This document shows, in pieces, positions 10,801-22,692 of a stretch of 64,000 nt of DNA. This DNA is from Lycium barbarum (taxonomy: Eukaryota > Streptophyta > Magnoliopsida > Solanales > Solanaceae): positions 115,120,480-115,184,479 of the forward strand of contig NC_083345.1 of NCBI RefSeq assembly GCF_019175385.1, read 5' to 3'. A program made the translations under genes and the position numbers. The notes below the pieces were generated by a model. That model saw only the letters and a list, made by a program, of their open reading frames with translations, searched no databases and was not told where the DNA came from. Every line of letters starts with the position of its first letter. The stretch's first letter is position 1.

Positions 10801-12413
10801 TTTACTCTACTATTTTGGTTGCTTAAACATAATTTTAAGCCTGGACTTGTTTCCTCTTAACTGTTTTTATTGGTATTGAGCCTTATTGCTCATTTTATAT
10901 ATCTCTATCTGCCACCAGTTCGGCAACGAGGTTATTTTGGGCTACCATTATTTACGCAATGTTTTCCTTGGTCTCTTCACATGCTTGCTTATTCGGTCGT
11001 CATGTTGTCTTAACGGAACAGTTGCACCCCACCTAGACTACCACTCTAAGTATTCGTTTCGTTGATAGTATGTAAAGTACACCTAGTATACACAAATGTA
11101 CTCGATCTACATGGTCCACTGGTCTGTTTGAATTTGCATTATACATGTTGGGTCTTATTTGTTAGTTATATACTAATACCTTTTTCTTTTTTCTTTTTTT
11201 ATGCATGATATCTCGAGTCAAAGGGGACTCGTCACCTCCCGCATTTGGCATTGGGCTAAAAGCCCAACACCCCTCCTCTCGAATCAGCCCATAACAGCAG
11301 TCAATCCGCAGCCAACAGGGGAAATAAAAATCTGGGCCTAAGCCCAATAACGTGAACAACTCCAGCAGTTGGGCCCTAATAAATAGGCCAATCCCATTTG
11401 TTCCTTTACTCTCTTCCTTAATTTTATTGTTGTGTATTTTGTTTGATTTGTATGACTAACATTCTGTTTATTAATTTAAATAAACTTTAGCAAATTAGTG
11501 AGTTTAGTTTAATAATGGGTAGTTAATTCAAAGAGAAAACTAACAATTAACTCCATTAGTCTATGTCGAAATTATTTACTATCCATAATATTTATCTTTT
11601 AGAATAATTGATTTTTCAAAGTATCGTGACTATAGATTTCGACTAAGGGGATCAAATTACACTTACTATTCTAGAAGTTTAAAACGCTCCAAATTTTACA
11701 CTAACTTAGCTTATTCTAAGAAATAAAAGGGAAAATTAGTTTCAACGGATAACTTTCCACTTTAATTCCTTCCAAACACTTGAAATACGTATTTGTCTAA
11801 AACAAACTTTAAAACTTTTATTAAATAACCTTTTTTAAATTTTAGTCATTTTCTTCAAACACTTATAAACATTACATGTCTCGTTTTCTTTTAGTTTATT
11901 TTTTTACTAGAACTCTTTTATGCAACTATTACCTTTCCACAAGTATTACACTTTCGTTTAAAATTTTAACAACATTTATAAATCGTATTTCAAAATAGTA
12001 TTAAAAGTATTCTTTTATACAAATTATTATTATTTTACAAGTTCTATTTTAAATAGCATTTTTACATATTTATCTATAACTTTAGCCATACTTACAAAAT
12101 TACCTTCCTTTTCTATAATACTATATTTACACTTAGCCTTAATTAAATAACATAAGTCCGGTCGGTTAACCATTGTTAATGGGTCTTAAAGGATGCCTAA
12201 TACCTTCCCTTTAGACTAATTGAACCCTTACCTAGAATCTTAAGTTTCGCAGATCTTAAACAGAGTTAACTTTAAACATAACTTTAATAAACTTTAGGTG
12301 TCCTAATTCACCATAAATAATTAGGTGGCGACTCCTTAAACAAATAACAAAAATAGGAATCTCCAATATGTCGTACTTCTACCTTAACTCCCGGGTTAAA
12401 AAGGGGTGTGACA
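7825..12413 (+). repeat. Element H 3' LTR (4589 bp)
   Basis: It starts TGTTGACACC after the PPT and ends GTGTGACA, directly abutting the interrupted gag of element I. It is long, as in Ogre elements. It contains a CT-rich tract (8320-8660), a TATA box at 8710 and about 2.5 kb of unremarkable AT-rich sequence (8900-11200). The last 1200 bp match window bases 1-1200. Confidence 0.88.
8710..8717 (+). promoter_or_regulatory. TATA box of element H LTR
   Basis: TATAAATA lies downstream of a long CT-rich stretch and about 890 bp into the LTR. It is a likely core promoter; the transcript would start roughly 30 bp further on. Confidence 0.55.
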
Positions 12414-12782
12414 AATAATCCTCAATGTTCTCAGCATCTCATCAATAAAACCTTGCGGGTCTTCATTCGGCTTTGACCCGAAAAACTCCAGAGGATTCAA
12501 ACTCATAAAATTACGGGCTCTGGTACTAGCTGCCCAACCACTTGAACCCGCAGTCTGCCGCTGTGCCTGGGCGGCAACTAATTGTGTCAATAAATGAATG
12601 GCCTCAGTCATTTGTTGACCCGAAGTAGTCGGTGGAGGAACTAGAGGCGTAGGAGCCGGAGTTGAAGCCATTTCTTGTTCTTTTGTAATAGGTGGGGTAG
12701 AAGAAGCATTAGACGGAGCCTCATTATGTGATTCACCCTCTTCTATATTCATTGGCGGCTCCCTTTCTACCCGCTTTTTCAT
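12414..12782 (-). pseudogene. gag: Element I gag N-terminus, cut by element H
   Basis: On the minus strand, about 123 codons of a chromovirus Gag, closely resembling the start of element B gag (shared phrases such as KRVEREPPMN and FMSLNP.EFFGSKP.EDP). The frame runs into the end of the element H LTR at 12413, so the rest of the gene lies left of the window, beyond H. The original start codon is probably about 33 bp upstream of the first ATG seen, where ATG now reads ATA. Before H inserted this frame was open through EMLRTLRII. A Gag fragment; no function is expected. Confidence 0.75.
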
Positions 12783-13019
12783 CGTAGTCTTGCCCTTCTG
12801 GGCGGCTGTAGCTTTTCCCTTTGACGGTATTTCTGAAATTATAATACACTATTAGGGAGGAGAAAATCTTATAACACAGCTTTATCGCACGATCTCTTAA
12901 GATGAAAGATGGTCATTTTTCCCAAATGCCCTGTAGCCACTTGTTTATTAGTGTGGCGCGCAACACACCATAAACAAGACTCTACTAGACACAGCTCGTA
13001 GAAACATTCGAGGACTGAA

Positions 13020-13033
13020 CTGCTCTCATACCA
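13020..13033 (-). other. Primer binding site of element I
   Basis: On the minus strand TGGTATGAGAGCAG follows 4 bp after the LTR end. It matches the initiator-Met tRNA site (TGGTATCAGAGC) with one change. Confidence 0.65.
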
Positions 13034-13305
13034 CTTTTGTTACGACCCGACTAGGGGCCATGACGGGTAACCGGGGCTAACCACCGAGCACCACTCATTC
13101 TATTACTCATCATACTCAAATCATAAGAAAATCATTTTTCATTTGAAAACATAATCAATTTTACATACATAAGCCCTTCGGCTATCAAAATAATATATGC
13201 ATATATAATAGTAACATCGTGAGACCATACTGCCCACACATGCGTATCTAAGAGCTCTACTAGAGTACTAACATAGGGATGGGCCAAGACCCCGTCGTAC
13301 CCAAA

Positions 13306-13318
<13 letters not shown>

Positions 13319-13382
<64 letters not shown>
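13319..13382. repeat. (TA)n(CA)n microsatellite
   Basis: A run of about 48 bp of TA followed by CA, inside the element I LTR. Open frames across it encode only alternating Tyr/Ile or Thr/His and are not genes. Confidence 0.9.
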
Positions 13383-13473
13383 AAAGAATCAACGAAATAA
13401 CACCTCCAGAATAATGGAGTGCTCCTGTAGATCTGCTGATGACTTCTACGAGTTCGGATCACTTCCTTGTCTC

Positions 13474-13533
13474 CCTGTGAGCATGAGCACAACGTCCAAA
13501 TAAAACGGACGTCAGTACCAACATTGTACTGAG
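13474..13533 (-). other. LTR hairpin module, element I
   Basis: On the minus strand: CAGTAC-N7-GTACTG, then CGTCC-N-GGACG, then TTGTG-N8-CACAG. In the third stem T-A replaces the C-G found in D, E and J, so pairing is kept. Confidence 0.65.
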
Positions 13534-15002
13534 TATGTAAGGCATAAACAATAATAATATATAAAAGAAATACGGAGACATTAAGTGAAGAACAATCCGT
13601 AACTGACTATCACTAAAAATTGAAATAATGCATACTCACTTACTTCATAATCATCATCATATCATGTATGCATATATGTATAAGCTACCCTACCAGGTAA
13701 GTACGGTGTGATAATCAATAGCCTGCGTCCAGGCCTCCCGCATCCGGGGTACCATCTCATGCTGCCCACTAGTGGTGTCTGCCCATGCCATCTAGACATG
13801 GTGTATACGCTGCCCGCCTTAGCGGTATCTGCCCGGCCATATAGGCGTGGTGTAATATCATAATCACATACTTATCATGAATCACGCATAAGACTCAAGA
13901 CAAACTGTACATCTATCGAGGTGACATAAGGTCGTGAACCCCCGATACTGTTATGGAGCATTTATAAGCATTCTGCCTCACCTTGAAGGAAATAGTATAT
14001 AAGGTAAGTATATACAATGAACAACGTCATTAACTTGTAGGAACATCATATTATGAACTCTAAAATCTTTATACTTAAACTCATCATCATCATTATTGGG
14101 CTCATAATATATCTCTTATCTCATATGGCTATTCATGAACATAGACTCTTAGTTTTCCGGAATGTAGGAGATTCATGGAGAGGAAGGAAAATTCATGTCA
14201 TTGGATTCGTGCCTTAGAAAGAAAGGACTAGCCTCACATACTTTTTCATTTAGCTACTTTATCGCTTGAACGTTCCTCTCCAATATTCATGTTTCTACCT
14301 TCAAGAGAGTTTATACTCATATTAGATAATCGATAACATAAACGCTTTTCAACTAAAGCTTTTAGAAAATTGAGTAGCATCTCTTTTGTTTCTACTACTT
14401 TCCCCATATCATATTTCAACTCCCAAACGTCAATAATAACATTCATAATATCATCATCAATGACTTTAGTCAAATTCATCATTATACAATCCCTACAATT
14501 TCCTCTCAAGGTCCTCCATAATCATAATCATAATACAACGTTAAATTCATTCTCATCAAATATTTGTCTCATACTTCTAACATCATTCATAACGTATTTA
14601 CAATCACCACATATCAATATTCATGATTCATATTAATCTACTATTCACAATTGCCGCTAATCTCATCTTTTGTAACCCATTTTCCATCTTCTTTCATAAT
14701 CCAAGTGTTTCAACTTTTCAATGCTTTAAACAACATGGAATAATCATAAAACTCACCTTTGAATGCGTAGGAACGGGTTTTGGTTGACAATGCTTCACTT
14801 GAAGAAAACCCTAGCTTTAGCTTCCAAGGGATTTCTAACTTCCATAACCCTAGCAAGCTTTCATATGCTTGATTTCCCTTGAATATTGGTGTTTGATCTT
14901 GGTTTCCCTTGATTTTTATGTTGAAGATGTGTATGGAATATTCTAGAAGCTTAGAGAGAAGTGGAGAAGTGGAAAATAATGAGAAAATAAAGTGGGAACA
15001 TG

Positions 15003-15010
15003 TATTTATA
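15003..15010 (-). promoter_or_regulatory. TATA box of element I LTR
   Basis: TATAAATA on the minus strand, about 525 bp into the LTR and just downstream of the palindrome block at 15030-15180. Confidence 0.6.
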
Positions 15011-15029
15011 GTTGCAACTTAATCAGCCC

Positions 15030-15180
15030 GTCGGGCATTATACGAACCACTTATACGGTCCGTATAACATTATACGGTCCGTATAAGTGTCCGTGGTTCA
15101 CCACCATGGAAAACATTGTTGCTATTGGGTTATACAGACCATTATACGGTCCGTATAAAATTCCACAGTCCGTATATTGT
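15030..15180 (-). promoter_or_regulatory. Palindrome block upstream of the element I TATA box
   Basis: TTATACGGTCCGTATAA occurs at 15051-15067 and 15142-15158, with partial copies near 15071 and 15174. These are 8-bp arms around one central base. The block ends about 20 bp upstream of the TATA box. Similar blocks lie in LTRs C and B. Confidence 0.6.
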
Positions 15181-15534
15181 GGTCGTGTAACTCACAGTTT
15201 TTTCGAAGTTGTCCTCGTCGTTTCGTTCGATCTCCAATCCTTACACAATCTTCTTAACACTTGTTTAGTACTTCATCAATGATCTAAGCATCCCTATAAT
15301 TCATCCTCAAGGCCTTACCAAACAATCCTTAATGCAATAATTTACGAAACCTTTCCTAAACCCCACTTGTCCTTATCAATCCTTATTTCATCAATTTCTA
15401 TAACTTCAAGATCATAATATACGCGTTCTAAGACCACTAAATATTTGTCTTATAGTCTTAAGAACTTCCTGTTACCCTTAAGTTCGCGTTAGTTCATTCA
15501 CTACATGACGACATGAAATTTCTAAGATGTAACA

Positions 15535-15932
15535 GTTGGACCCCACAAATCTCCCCCTCTAGGCCCATTCACCTAAAGGAAACAACACCAGGATTCTAGT
15601 TTGAGTGCATACTGACCAGTGTTTTAAAAGACAGTTTCAGGACTCGCCCCAAGCCGGGGCACTGGAAAAACGTCCCGGGGCTTAGTTCCTGTGAGGCTTA
15701 CGCCCTAAGCGCTCAACTATACGCCCTAAACATGGCTAACGCCCAATGCTCAGAGTTTTCCTAACAGTTCTTACACAAATTTATATTAAATTCTTTAATT
15801 AAAATCGTTGAAGCTCATAATTCTTCAACAAATGAATGATACTTAATAGTTTTCACCTATTGAAATAGGAAGATTGGGTGTAACTCAAATAACAAGTTGT
15901 AGTAATGCATATTTACTATTTGAGAACACTAT
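15535..15932. other. Spacer with a possible hAT-like MITE remnant
   Basis: Between element I and LTR A. GTGTTTTAAAAGACAG at about 15620 and the GC-rich phrases that follow (CGCCCCAAGCCGGGGC, CGTCCCGGGGCTTA) recall the termini of short hAT-type plant elements, but I cannot find a matching inverted end. No gene seen. Confidence 0.3.
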
Positions 15933-18159
15933 TGTAACGACCCGCTAGGTTGTTATGGGATGGTGACTTAGAAAACTAGACCTCCGTTGGAAATTTCGAG
16001 GCCGCGAGTGAGTCCGTAGCATGATTTTATGTGTCTGTACATTTTTGTTTGTGTTTGTAGGACCTTGGATTGGTGTTGGGATTTTTGGGTGAAAATTGGT
16101 GCAAAAAGCGGGGCTACTGGTCAAAATTGACTGTTGCAGCGGGTGACGGACCGCTACAGCGGGTCTGTCAAAGCTGGTTGGAGGTCGCCGCCGCGGGAGG
16201 CGGGACTTTAATGAGGTCTGCCGTAGCGGGAGCTTTTTCGCTACATCGAGACCGCTGCAAGGAGGCTTTGACCGCTGCAGCGATTGACGGGAGGCATAAT
16301 CCGTGTTTTATATTCTTTATTCCAAACCCATTCCCCACATAACACCAAAACAGTTTGCAAGAACTGCTGAGGCAAAAATTTAAGGCTAGGGCTAAAGTGC
16401 CCTTGGAAAGTAAGTCTTAACCCTTGACTTTGTTAATTCCATCATTATGATAGATTCCAGGAGTAGTTTAAGGTCCATTAATGGTGAATGGAAGGGCTAA
16501 AACCCTAGAACTTGAGAAACCCTTGATTAATAAATGGGTGGTTGAATTTATTGCTGTTTAATCATCTAGGAGGATAGATTTCCACTTTCTAGGATGAGAA
16601 CTTGTTTATCAATGGTGGAACTTGTTGAATGAGACCTAGGATTTCATAAAGATGATAACTTTGGCATAACAACTGCTTGTAAAAGGGTTAGAATTATTAG
16701 AAAACCTATGAACGTATAGAATATGATTATTGGGGTTGATATTATGATGAATTCACGCTTAGTGATAGTCCACCCTTTTTAAAAGGGTAGAAGTAGTTGA
16801 GTTCTTTTCCCCAAATTGTTGTATTGTTGGAGTAGATGATTGAATACTCATGTAGCTCTATATTTCTAGACTTTGAACGTTCAGAAGCTTTGTGAAAGGG
16901 GAAAGCTATCGCGGAGTGATTACATTGTTCCAGTTCTGCTTTGAGGTAGGTTACTGTCTACTTGAGTTAGACTTTTCTTAGTTGATTGTATGTATTACGA
17001 AATTGATAGAAGAAGCATGATTAGGGCTTCAGACATAAAGTGTGGTTGATACTTCCTACAACTTGATATTTATTGATTAATTGTGTGACAAACTGATATG
17101 AAATGATAAAGAAGAAGTTCATAAATACTCTTTTGTTAACTTGGAGAATCCCCTTATTCATGTTATTGATTGTTGAGTCTTGATATGACTTGTGACATGG
17201 TGACTTGTGTTCCCTGATATTGATTTGTTGATTGTTCCCATTACTTTTTTGCTTGTGGAATGAAAAACATTATGATGAGGAAGATATTATAAATATGAAA
17301 AGGCATATTTGACAGAGGGTAAAGATGTGGCCTGAGTTAAAGGCTCGTGATCTGAGGTAAGATTTCGGAGCGAGGGTACATGGACGCCATGGGTCCCCTA
17401 CAGGTCATGGATAATGGGTCAAACAGTACCATTTAGCATGTGTGTACGGATATGTGTCAGAGTTGCGATAAATTGTGATTTACGATTGTGTTCTGTGATT
17501 ACATGGGTTGAGTTACTCTTATTGATTTCTACTTGTGCGGATTTATCTTATCCCTGTAGTGGCTGATATTTCTGTGTTGGATGATTTCTGTTGATAGTGT
17601 CTTGAGGTTATACGCTGTTGTGCCTATCTGTCTATTTTATTGATTTTGTGATTATATGCATGATACTAATCTTAGTCGGCCTATGATATCTACCAGTACA
17701 CAGTGTTTGTACTGATACTACCTTGCTGCATTCTTTTGAGTGCAGATTGTGATCCAAAGACTTCTACGAGACCTCATATTTAGCGTTGAGGCCAGTTTCC
17801 GATAGATTCGAGGGTGGGCTATTATCCATGCCAGGCCGCTTGAAGATCTTTCCTATTTTTGATGTCTATTTCATTTTAGACATTTATGTTATTTTTAGAC
17901 AGTAGTTCTTTCTTAGACCATTATGTTAGAGTCTTTGTACGATGACTTTCGGATTTTAGGGTTGTAATAGTTTAGATTTCGGCAGGTTTTATTTAATTAT
18001 GGCATGACTAGTCTTTTGGAGATATTTATACTTGTTATATCCTTGAATGTTTTAAAATTGGCTAAGTAATTTGATAATGGTTTGGATGGTGGTTAGGTAG
18101 ATGGTTCGCCCATTAGGGTATTTAGGTGGGTCCCACTCACGGCTGTTTGGGTTGTGACA
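15933..18159 (+). repeat. Element A 5' LTR (2227 bp)
   Basis: Starts TGTAACGACCCGC and ends GGGTTGTGACA, 4 bp before TGGTATC. Contains CG-rich GACCGCTGCAGCG-like motifs (16140-16290) and a variant of the LTR hairpin module at 17694-17745. The flanking 5-mers (actat, gagtt) differ, so it is not a solo LTR. Confidence 0.75.
17694..17745 (+). other. LTR hairpin module, element A
   Basis: CAGTAC-N9-GTACTG and CTGCA-N10-TGCAG. The middle hairpin is missing. In the last stem A-T replaces the G-C of other copies, a compensated change. Confidence 0.55.
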
Positions 18160-18163
18160 GAGT

Positions 18164-18170
18164 TGGTATC
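18164..18170 (+). other. Left half of element A primer binding site
   Basis: TGGTATC, followed by LTR C. The site continues as AGAGCC at 23036 after the duplicated gtatc. The uninterrupted site would match the initiator-Met tRNA. Confidence 0.75.
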
Positions 18171-18663
18171 TATCATGACCCAACTAGAGGGCCATGATGA
18201 GTACTCAGAGCTAACCTACTGTTACACCCAGTATCTTTGAAGAAGCACTTATCAAATTTGAAACATAAGTACGTTGAGTTATGGTTAGGTAAAACCACTT
18301 TGGAATATAAGGAGCATTATTAAGTATATTTTATGAGTGAAGGATTTATATAAGGTATACCGGAATAAGGAAATGAGCAGAAGAAATGGAGTGGTATGAC
18401 TTTAGACAAAGGATAGGTAAAGTTTCGTGTGAAAATTTTGGTCCAACTTGAGGGAAGAATATCTCTTATCATATGAAGTGTTTTTAAGTGAAACAAAGAC
18501 CTAAAATGAAGTTCGTCGAGTCTAGTTTCCAACGCAATAAATCACTCATAGATACGACACCGGAGTAGAGAATTATGGACGTTACAAGTTAGGATGACAA
18601 AGCAGAAACGCGTGCGCTACAGTAACCGACTTGCTACAGTGACCCGACCCGACTTTTGAACCT

Positions 18664-18670
18664 TATAAAA
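18664..18670 (+). promoter_or_regulatory. TATA box of LTR D
   Basis: TATAAAA, preceded by two CTACAGT motifs (about 18618-18640) and 444 bp into the LTR. Confidence 0.6.
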
Positions 18671-19679
18671 GGGGCGAAACCCATATTTTTCACCCAAAAT
18701 CAGATTTTAAAGCTCAGCAACATATAGGGCAATTATGTCATTAAAAGTTGAGGGTTTGAGTGATTTTCAAGTGGCGGAGTATTAATCAAAGCTCGGATAA
18801 CGCATAGATGTGATTCTAGTATGGTTTTGGGGTGGATTCAAGGTGGATATTGAAGATATCGCTGTTTTAAAAAAAATAAGGTATGAATCTCTCCTTATTA
18901 ATATTACTTTTGGTTTATTTACGAAGATAGAGTGATTAAATGGTTGTATAATAAAGTTGTTGGTTGAGAAATTGGAAAAACATCGTGTGGGATGTTTTAT
19001 GGAATATTTTAGTATTGATAATGATGTTGTTGATGTTGGTGCTGTTGTAGTTGTTGTTTTGTTGGTATTGTGATTTCGGGCTAGGGATATAAACAGGGGA
19101 GATGCTGCCCAAATTTCGGCAAATTTTAAGAGGATTTAATTTGAAGGCTTAAGATAAGCATATGATAATGAGCCTAACAATAGTATGAATGACTTTATAT
19201 GTAGATTACGGGACTACGAATGATCTTATGTAGATTTCAAGACAAAAAGTAAGTTGGAAAAATCGAGAAGTAAGCTTCCAGATATGTTAAGACTACTTCC
19301 TTTCTTTCTAAAGACATGATTCTTTTTCCTATGAACGCATACATGGATTCTATAATATCCTTATTTCCAAAAAGCCCGAAGCTTACGATTCTCAAAGTGC
19401 TTATGATGCTAAAGATGGATGTTTCTATGATGGTAACAATGATGATGATTCCATTTCTTAGGATTCCTACTATTGAGACCTTTTTGACTATTCGCACAAA
19501 GGTCTGCTATTCACGAAGATTATACTTGGTTTACCATAACCCTAGTGTAGTACTCCTCTCTATTTAAGAGCTAGTATAAGAATAGTTGAGTTATATGAGA
19601 TGATTGAATGTCAGGAGGTATAATTAGTAGATATGTTGTTTATAGGCTATTATGTTGCCTTCGAGTTATCATTATATAT

Positions 19680-19870
19680 ATACGCCTGGCCTACGGGTCA
19701 TGGAGTTATCGCCTAGCCTACGGGTCATGGAGTTGTTGCCTGACCGACGGGTCACGGAGATACGCATACCTGACCTACGGGTCATGGAGTTGATTATACC
19801 TGGCCTATGAGTCACGAAGTTTTATTTATGGAGTTATGTTATCTATGCCAGACCTTCGAGTCACGAAGTT
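19680..19870 (+). repeat. Minisatellite in LTR D
   Basis: Five to six imperfect units, about 33 bp each, built on CCTACGGGTCATGGAGTT. Confidence 0.75.
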
Positions 19871-20000
19871 ATATCTATAGAGTGATGTTATCTTGCCTCA
19901 AATGAGAGGCAACCCAGGTAGACCACCTCCAGATTCTTTCTTGAAATATCCAGAGTATAGTTTGTTATTTCATTTCAGTTGTTATCTTGCCTTACATTTT

Positions 20001-20059
20001 CAGTACATTATTCGTACTGACGTCCCTTTGTCTGGGGACGCTGCGTTCATGCCCGCAGG
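20001..20059 (+). other. LTR hairpin module, LTR D
   Basis: CAGTAC-N7-GTACTG, then GTCCC-N-GGGAC, then CTGCG-N8-CGCAG, lying 478 bp before the LTR end. Confidence 0.7.
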
Positions 20060-20902
20060 TTTAGGTAGTCGGACAAACGATTCAACTCAGTATGCCTTCC
20101 ACTCAACCGCAGTCAGTGCACTCCACTTGGTCCGGAGCTGCAGTCCCTTTGGTGGTATGCTATTTTGACATGTATATATGGGTGTGACGGGGCCTTGTCC
20201 TATCCTTTCTGCAGCTCGCGTTCCCTAGAGGTCTGTAGACAGTTGTATGTAGTTGGGATCTTACATAGCCATGTTGGCTCTCAGTTTTTTTGTTCAGCCT
20301 ACATAGTAGCCCTGTCGGCTTGCTCAGTTGTGTATATATATTTTGGGTATGTGTGTGCTCAGTTCAGACGAGACAGGCATCATTTGTTTATATATATCCA
20401 GATTACGACCTCGCCGGCTGGTTGATATTGTCGGTGTGCAGGTAGGCCTTAGCAGAGTTTCAGATTTAGAATGGTTCGCTCGGGGCCTAGTTTGGGATCG
20501 AGTGCCGGTCACGCCGCTCAAAATTTGGGCCGTGACACCTACCGAGCACCACTCACCATGCTCATCATCATATTCAACTTAGATCAACACAATTCTCAAA
20601 CAACGCTTACCATGAACCGATCCTCAATTACCCCTCACAATATACATATCTTTACAAGCCCACGAGGCTACAAGATAATATACAGAATGTAGACTAAAGA
20701 GGTCATAAGATATCTACTACCCACATATGTATCTACGAGCCTCTAACTAGAGTACTGAAATCATAAGGACCAGACAGGACCTCGCCATGCCCCAAATACA
20801 AACACAAAAAGATATACCAATAAACGGCAACTCCGGAGAAGTGGAGTGCTTCTGTATATCTGCTGATATTGCTCCTAAGGATCTGGACCGTCTCCCTGTC
20901 TA

Positions 20903-20963
20903 CCTGCGGGCATGAACGCAGCGTCCACAAAAGAAAGGACGTCAGTATGAATAATGTACTGAG
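20903..20963 (-). other. LTR hairpin module, LTR C
   Basis: Minus strand: CAGTAC-N7-ATACTG, GTCC-N10-GGAC, CTGCG-N8-CGCAG. Confidence 0.65.
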
Positions 20964-21070
20964 TATGTAAGACATGAATAATGACATAATGAAGAGATAA
21001 CCTGCACATATGATTGCCCCTTAAGGCGGATACCATGCATGCTAACTTTTACTTTTAAAAGCACATCATA

Positions 21071-21113
21071 ACACACAGACACAGACACAGACACAGACAC
21101 AGACACAGACACA

Positions 21114-21181
<68 letters not shown>
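21071..21181. repeat. (ACACAG)n(AC)n(AT)n microsatellite in LTR C
   Basis: About 110 bp of simple repeat. Frames across it encode only Val/Cys/Ser runs and are not genes. Confidence 0.9.
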
Positions 21182-22535
21182 AGCTGTCTGCGCATATATC
21201 ATCACTAGCCTGCGTCCGGGCATCCCACGTCTGGAATGGTCATCTCACGCCGCCCACTAGTGGTGACTGCCCGCTCAATTAGGCCCGGTGTAACTATCAT
21301 CATCCATAAGACGCCCACTTACGCCCAGCGTAGTGGTGTCTGCCCGGCCGACTAGGCCCGGTATAATCATATATAAAAGTAAGCATGCATGTGAGCCCAA
21401 TCAAAGCTACAATCATATCGGAGTGACGTAAGGTCGGTGGCCTCCGATTACCTTGTGGAATAATCATCATCACTACATCTCACCTCGAAGGAACAAGTAA
21501 CATAAGGTGAGAGAATAACAATGAGTGAAATCAACAAAATCATAGGATAAGCTCAATTATCTCACAACATCTTTGCATCCATAAGCTTTGGAACTTCTAG
21601 CATTAAAATCATCATCATTATAATCATCATAGAAAACATCTCATTTCTTTTCTCATGAGAAGCTTTTAAGAATCTTTAACTTTCAACCTTTGGGATTGAA
21701 GAAGTTCGTGGAAGTATATAGGAAATCGTAATATAGGAGTCATGCCTTTGAAAAAAGAGGACTAGCCTTAACATACCTTTACGTCTTCTTGACGACTAAA
21801 CGTTCTCCTTCCAAGCTCGCAACTCTACGTTCAAGAGAATTTGTACTAAATTATATCATTTAAAACATGCTTAAGTCCAAACTAAAGCGATTAAGGGCTA
21901 ACGAAAATTGGGCAACACTTCCTTTGTTTCAACAACTTTCTCCATAAATTAGACAACTCCCAAACATCAATAGCAACACCCATAATATCATCAATAGACT
22001 TTTCAAGTTAAACATTGTTCAATCCTCAAAACTCCCCTTTAAAGTCATTCATAACCATAACTACAGCATAATACCATATTCATTTTTGCATAATACTCCC
22101 TCAACGTCACTAGTATGATCCACAACAACCTTATACTCATGGTATACTGAGAATCATAACTCAAGCTAAGTTACTACTCAAGAATATCATTAAATCCATG
22201 CTTGAGCTTCATATTCTACTTAATTCCTTCATTCAAGTTACTCCACAACCAAATACTCTTAATGACATGAAATAGATAAGAAAACTCACCTTTGATCATA
22301 TAAGGATGAACTTTGGAAGAATATATTTCACTTGAGAGAAACCCCAACTTCAATACCAAAGATTTCTTGACTGCTACAAACCCTAGAGGGCCTCTCCACA
22401 CTTGATTCTCTTAATTCTTGGTAATTAATCTTTGATTTACCATTGGGTTTGTGTTAATATGACATGAAGAATGTTCTAGAGCTTTCAAGAGTTGTGGAGA
22501 ATGTGGGAATATGAGAAATAAGAACTTGGGTCATC

Positions 22536-22543
22536 TATTTATA
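22536..22543 (-). promoter_or_regulatory. TATA box of LTR C
   Basis: TATAAATA on the minus strand, just downstream of the palindrome block at 22563-22692. Confidence 0.6.
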
Positions 22544-22562
22544 AGTGGATAAAAATCTGACC

Positions 22563-22692
22563 CAATTGAGTTATACGGACACTTACACGGTCCATATAAG
22601 TGACCGTATAGTACTACCATGGACTGACCTTCTCTGGAACTTTTATACGGACCGTATAAAGTTATACGGACCTTATAAGTGGTCGTATAACC
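22563..22692 (-). promoter_or_regulatory. Palindrome block upstream of the LTR C TATA box
   Basis: TTATACGGACCGTATAA (about 22647-22663) and several half-copies such as TTATACGGAC and GGTCGTATAA. Same layout as in the element I LTR. Confidence 0.55.

Larger units (their letters stand above)
1..12413 (+). mobile_element. Element H: gag-only Ogre/Tat-like LTR retrotransposon (5' end outside window)
   Basis: Bases 1-1200 recur at 11214-12413 with a constant offset of 11213 and no difference that I could see by spot comparison along the length. They are the ends of the two LTRs. The 3' LTR begins TGTTGACACC at 7825, just after a purine tract, and ends GTGTGACA at 12413, giving 4589 bp. The 5' LTR is therefore cut by the window edge, and the whole element should be about 15.8 kb. 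The internal region (1201-7824) holds a tRNA-Arg-type primer site, one intact gag frame and about 3.4 kb of non-coding repeats. There is no protease, RT, RNase H or integrase, so it is non-autonomous and must use enzymes made by relatives (inference). It inserted into the gag of minus-strand element I; the 5 bp after it are aataa, and the matching left copy lies outside the window. Confidence 0.85.
13038..15534 (-). repeat. Element I 5' LTR (2497 bp, minus strand)
   Basis: In minus orientation it starts TGTTACATCTTAG and ends GGGTCGTAACA, next to the primer site. It is related to solo LTR C, which has the same start and the same TATA-proximal palindromes. It contains a (TA)n(CA)n microsatellite (13319-13382), a short repeat block with TCTGCCC units (13738-13855), the hairpin module (13474-13533) and a TATA box (15003-15010). 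Its target-site duplication should be gttgg (15535-15539), but the partner is outside the window. Confidence 0.8.
18220..20537 (+). mobile_element. Solo LTR D (2318 bp, plus strand) nested in C
   Basis: Starts TGTTACACCCAG, ends GGGCCGTGACA, with cctac at 18215-18219 and 20538-20542. Removing it restores the run CTAACCTACCGAGCACC also seen, slightly diverged, in the element I LTR. Contains CTACAGT motifs before a TATA box, a GCCTACGGGTCATGGAGTT minisatellite (19680-19870) and the hairpin module. Confidence 0.88.

Noticed and set aside
13132..13503. Open frames across the TA/CA microsatellite
   Set aside because: They encode only alternating Tyr/Ile and Thr/His runs; both strands are open because the sequence is a dinucleotide repeat.
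15933..18159. LTR A as another solo LTR
   Set aside because: Its flanking 5-mers do not match, and it is followed by a split primer binding site and its own leader and gag.
20942..21223. Frame with long Val/Cys/Ser runs
   Set aside because: Product of the ACACAG/AC microsatellite in LTR C.
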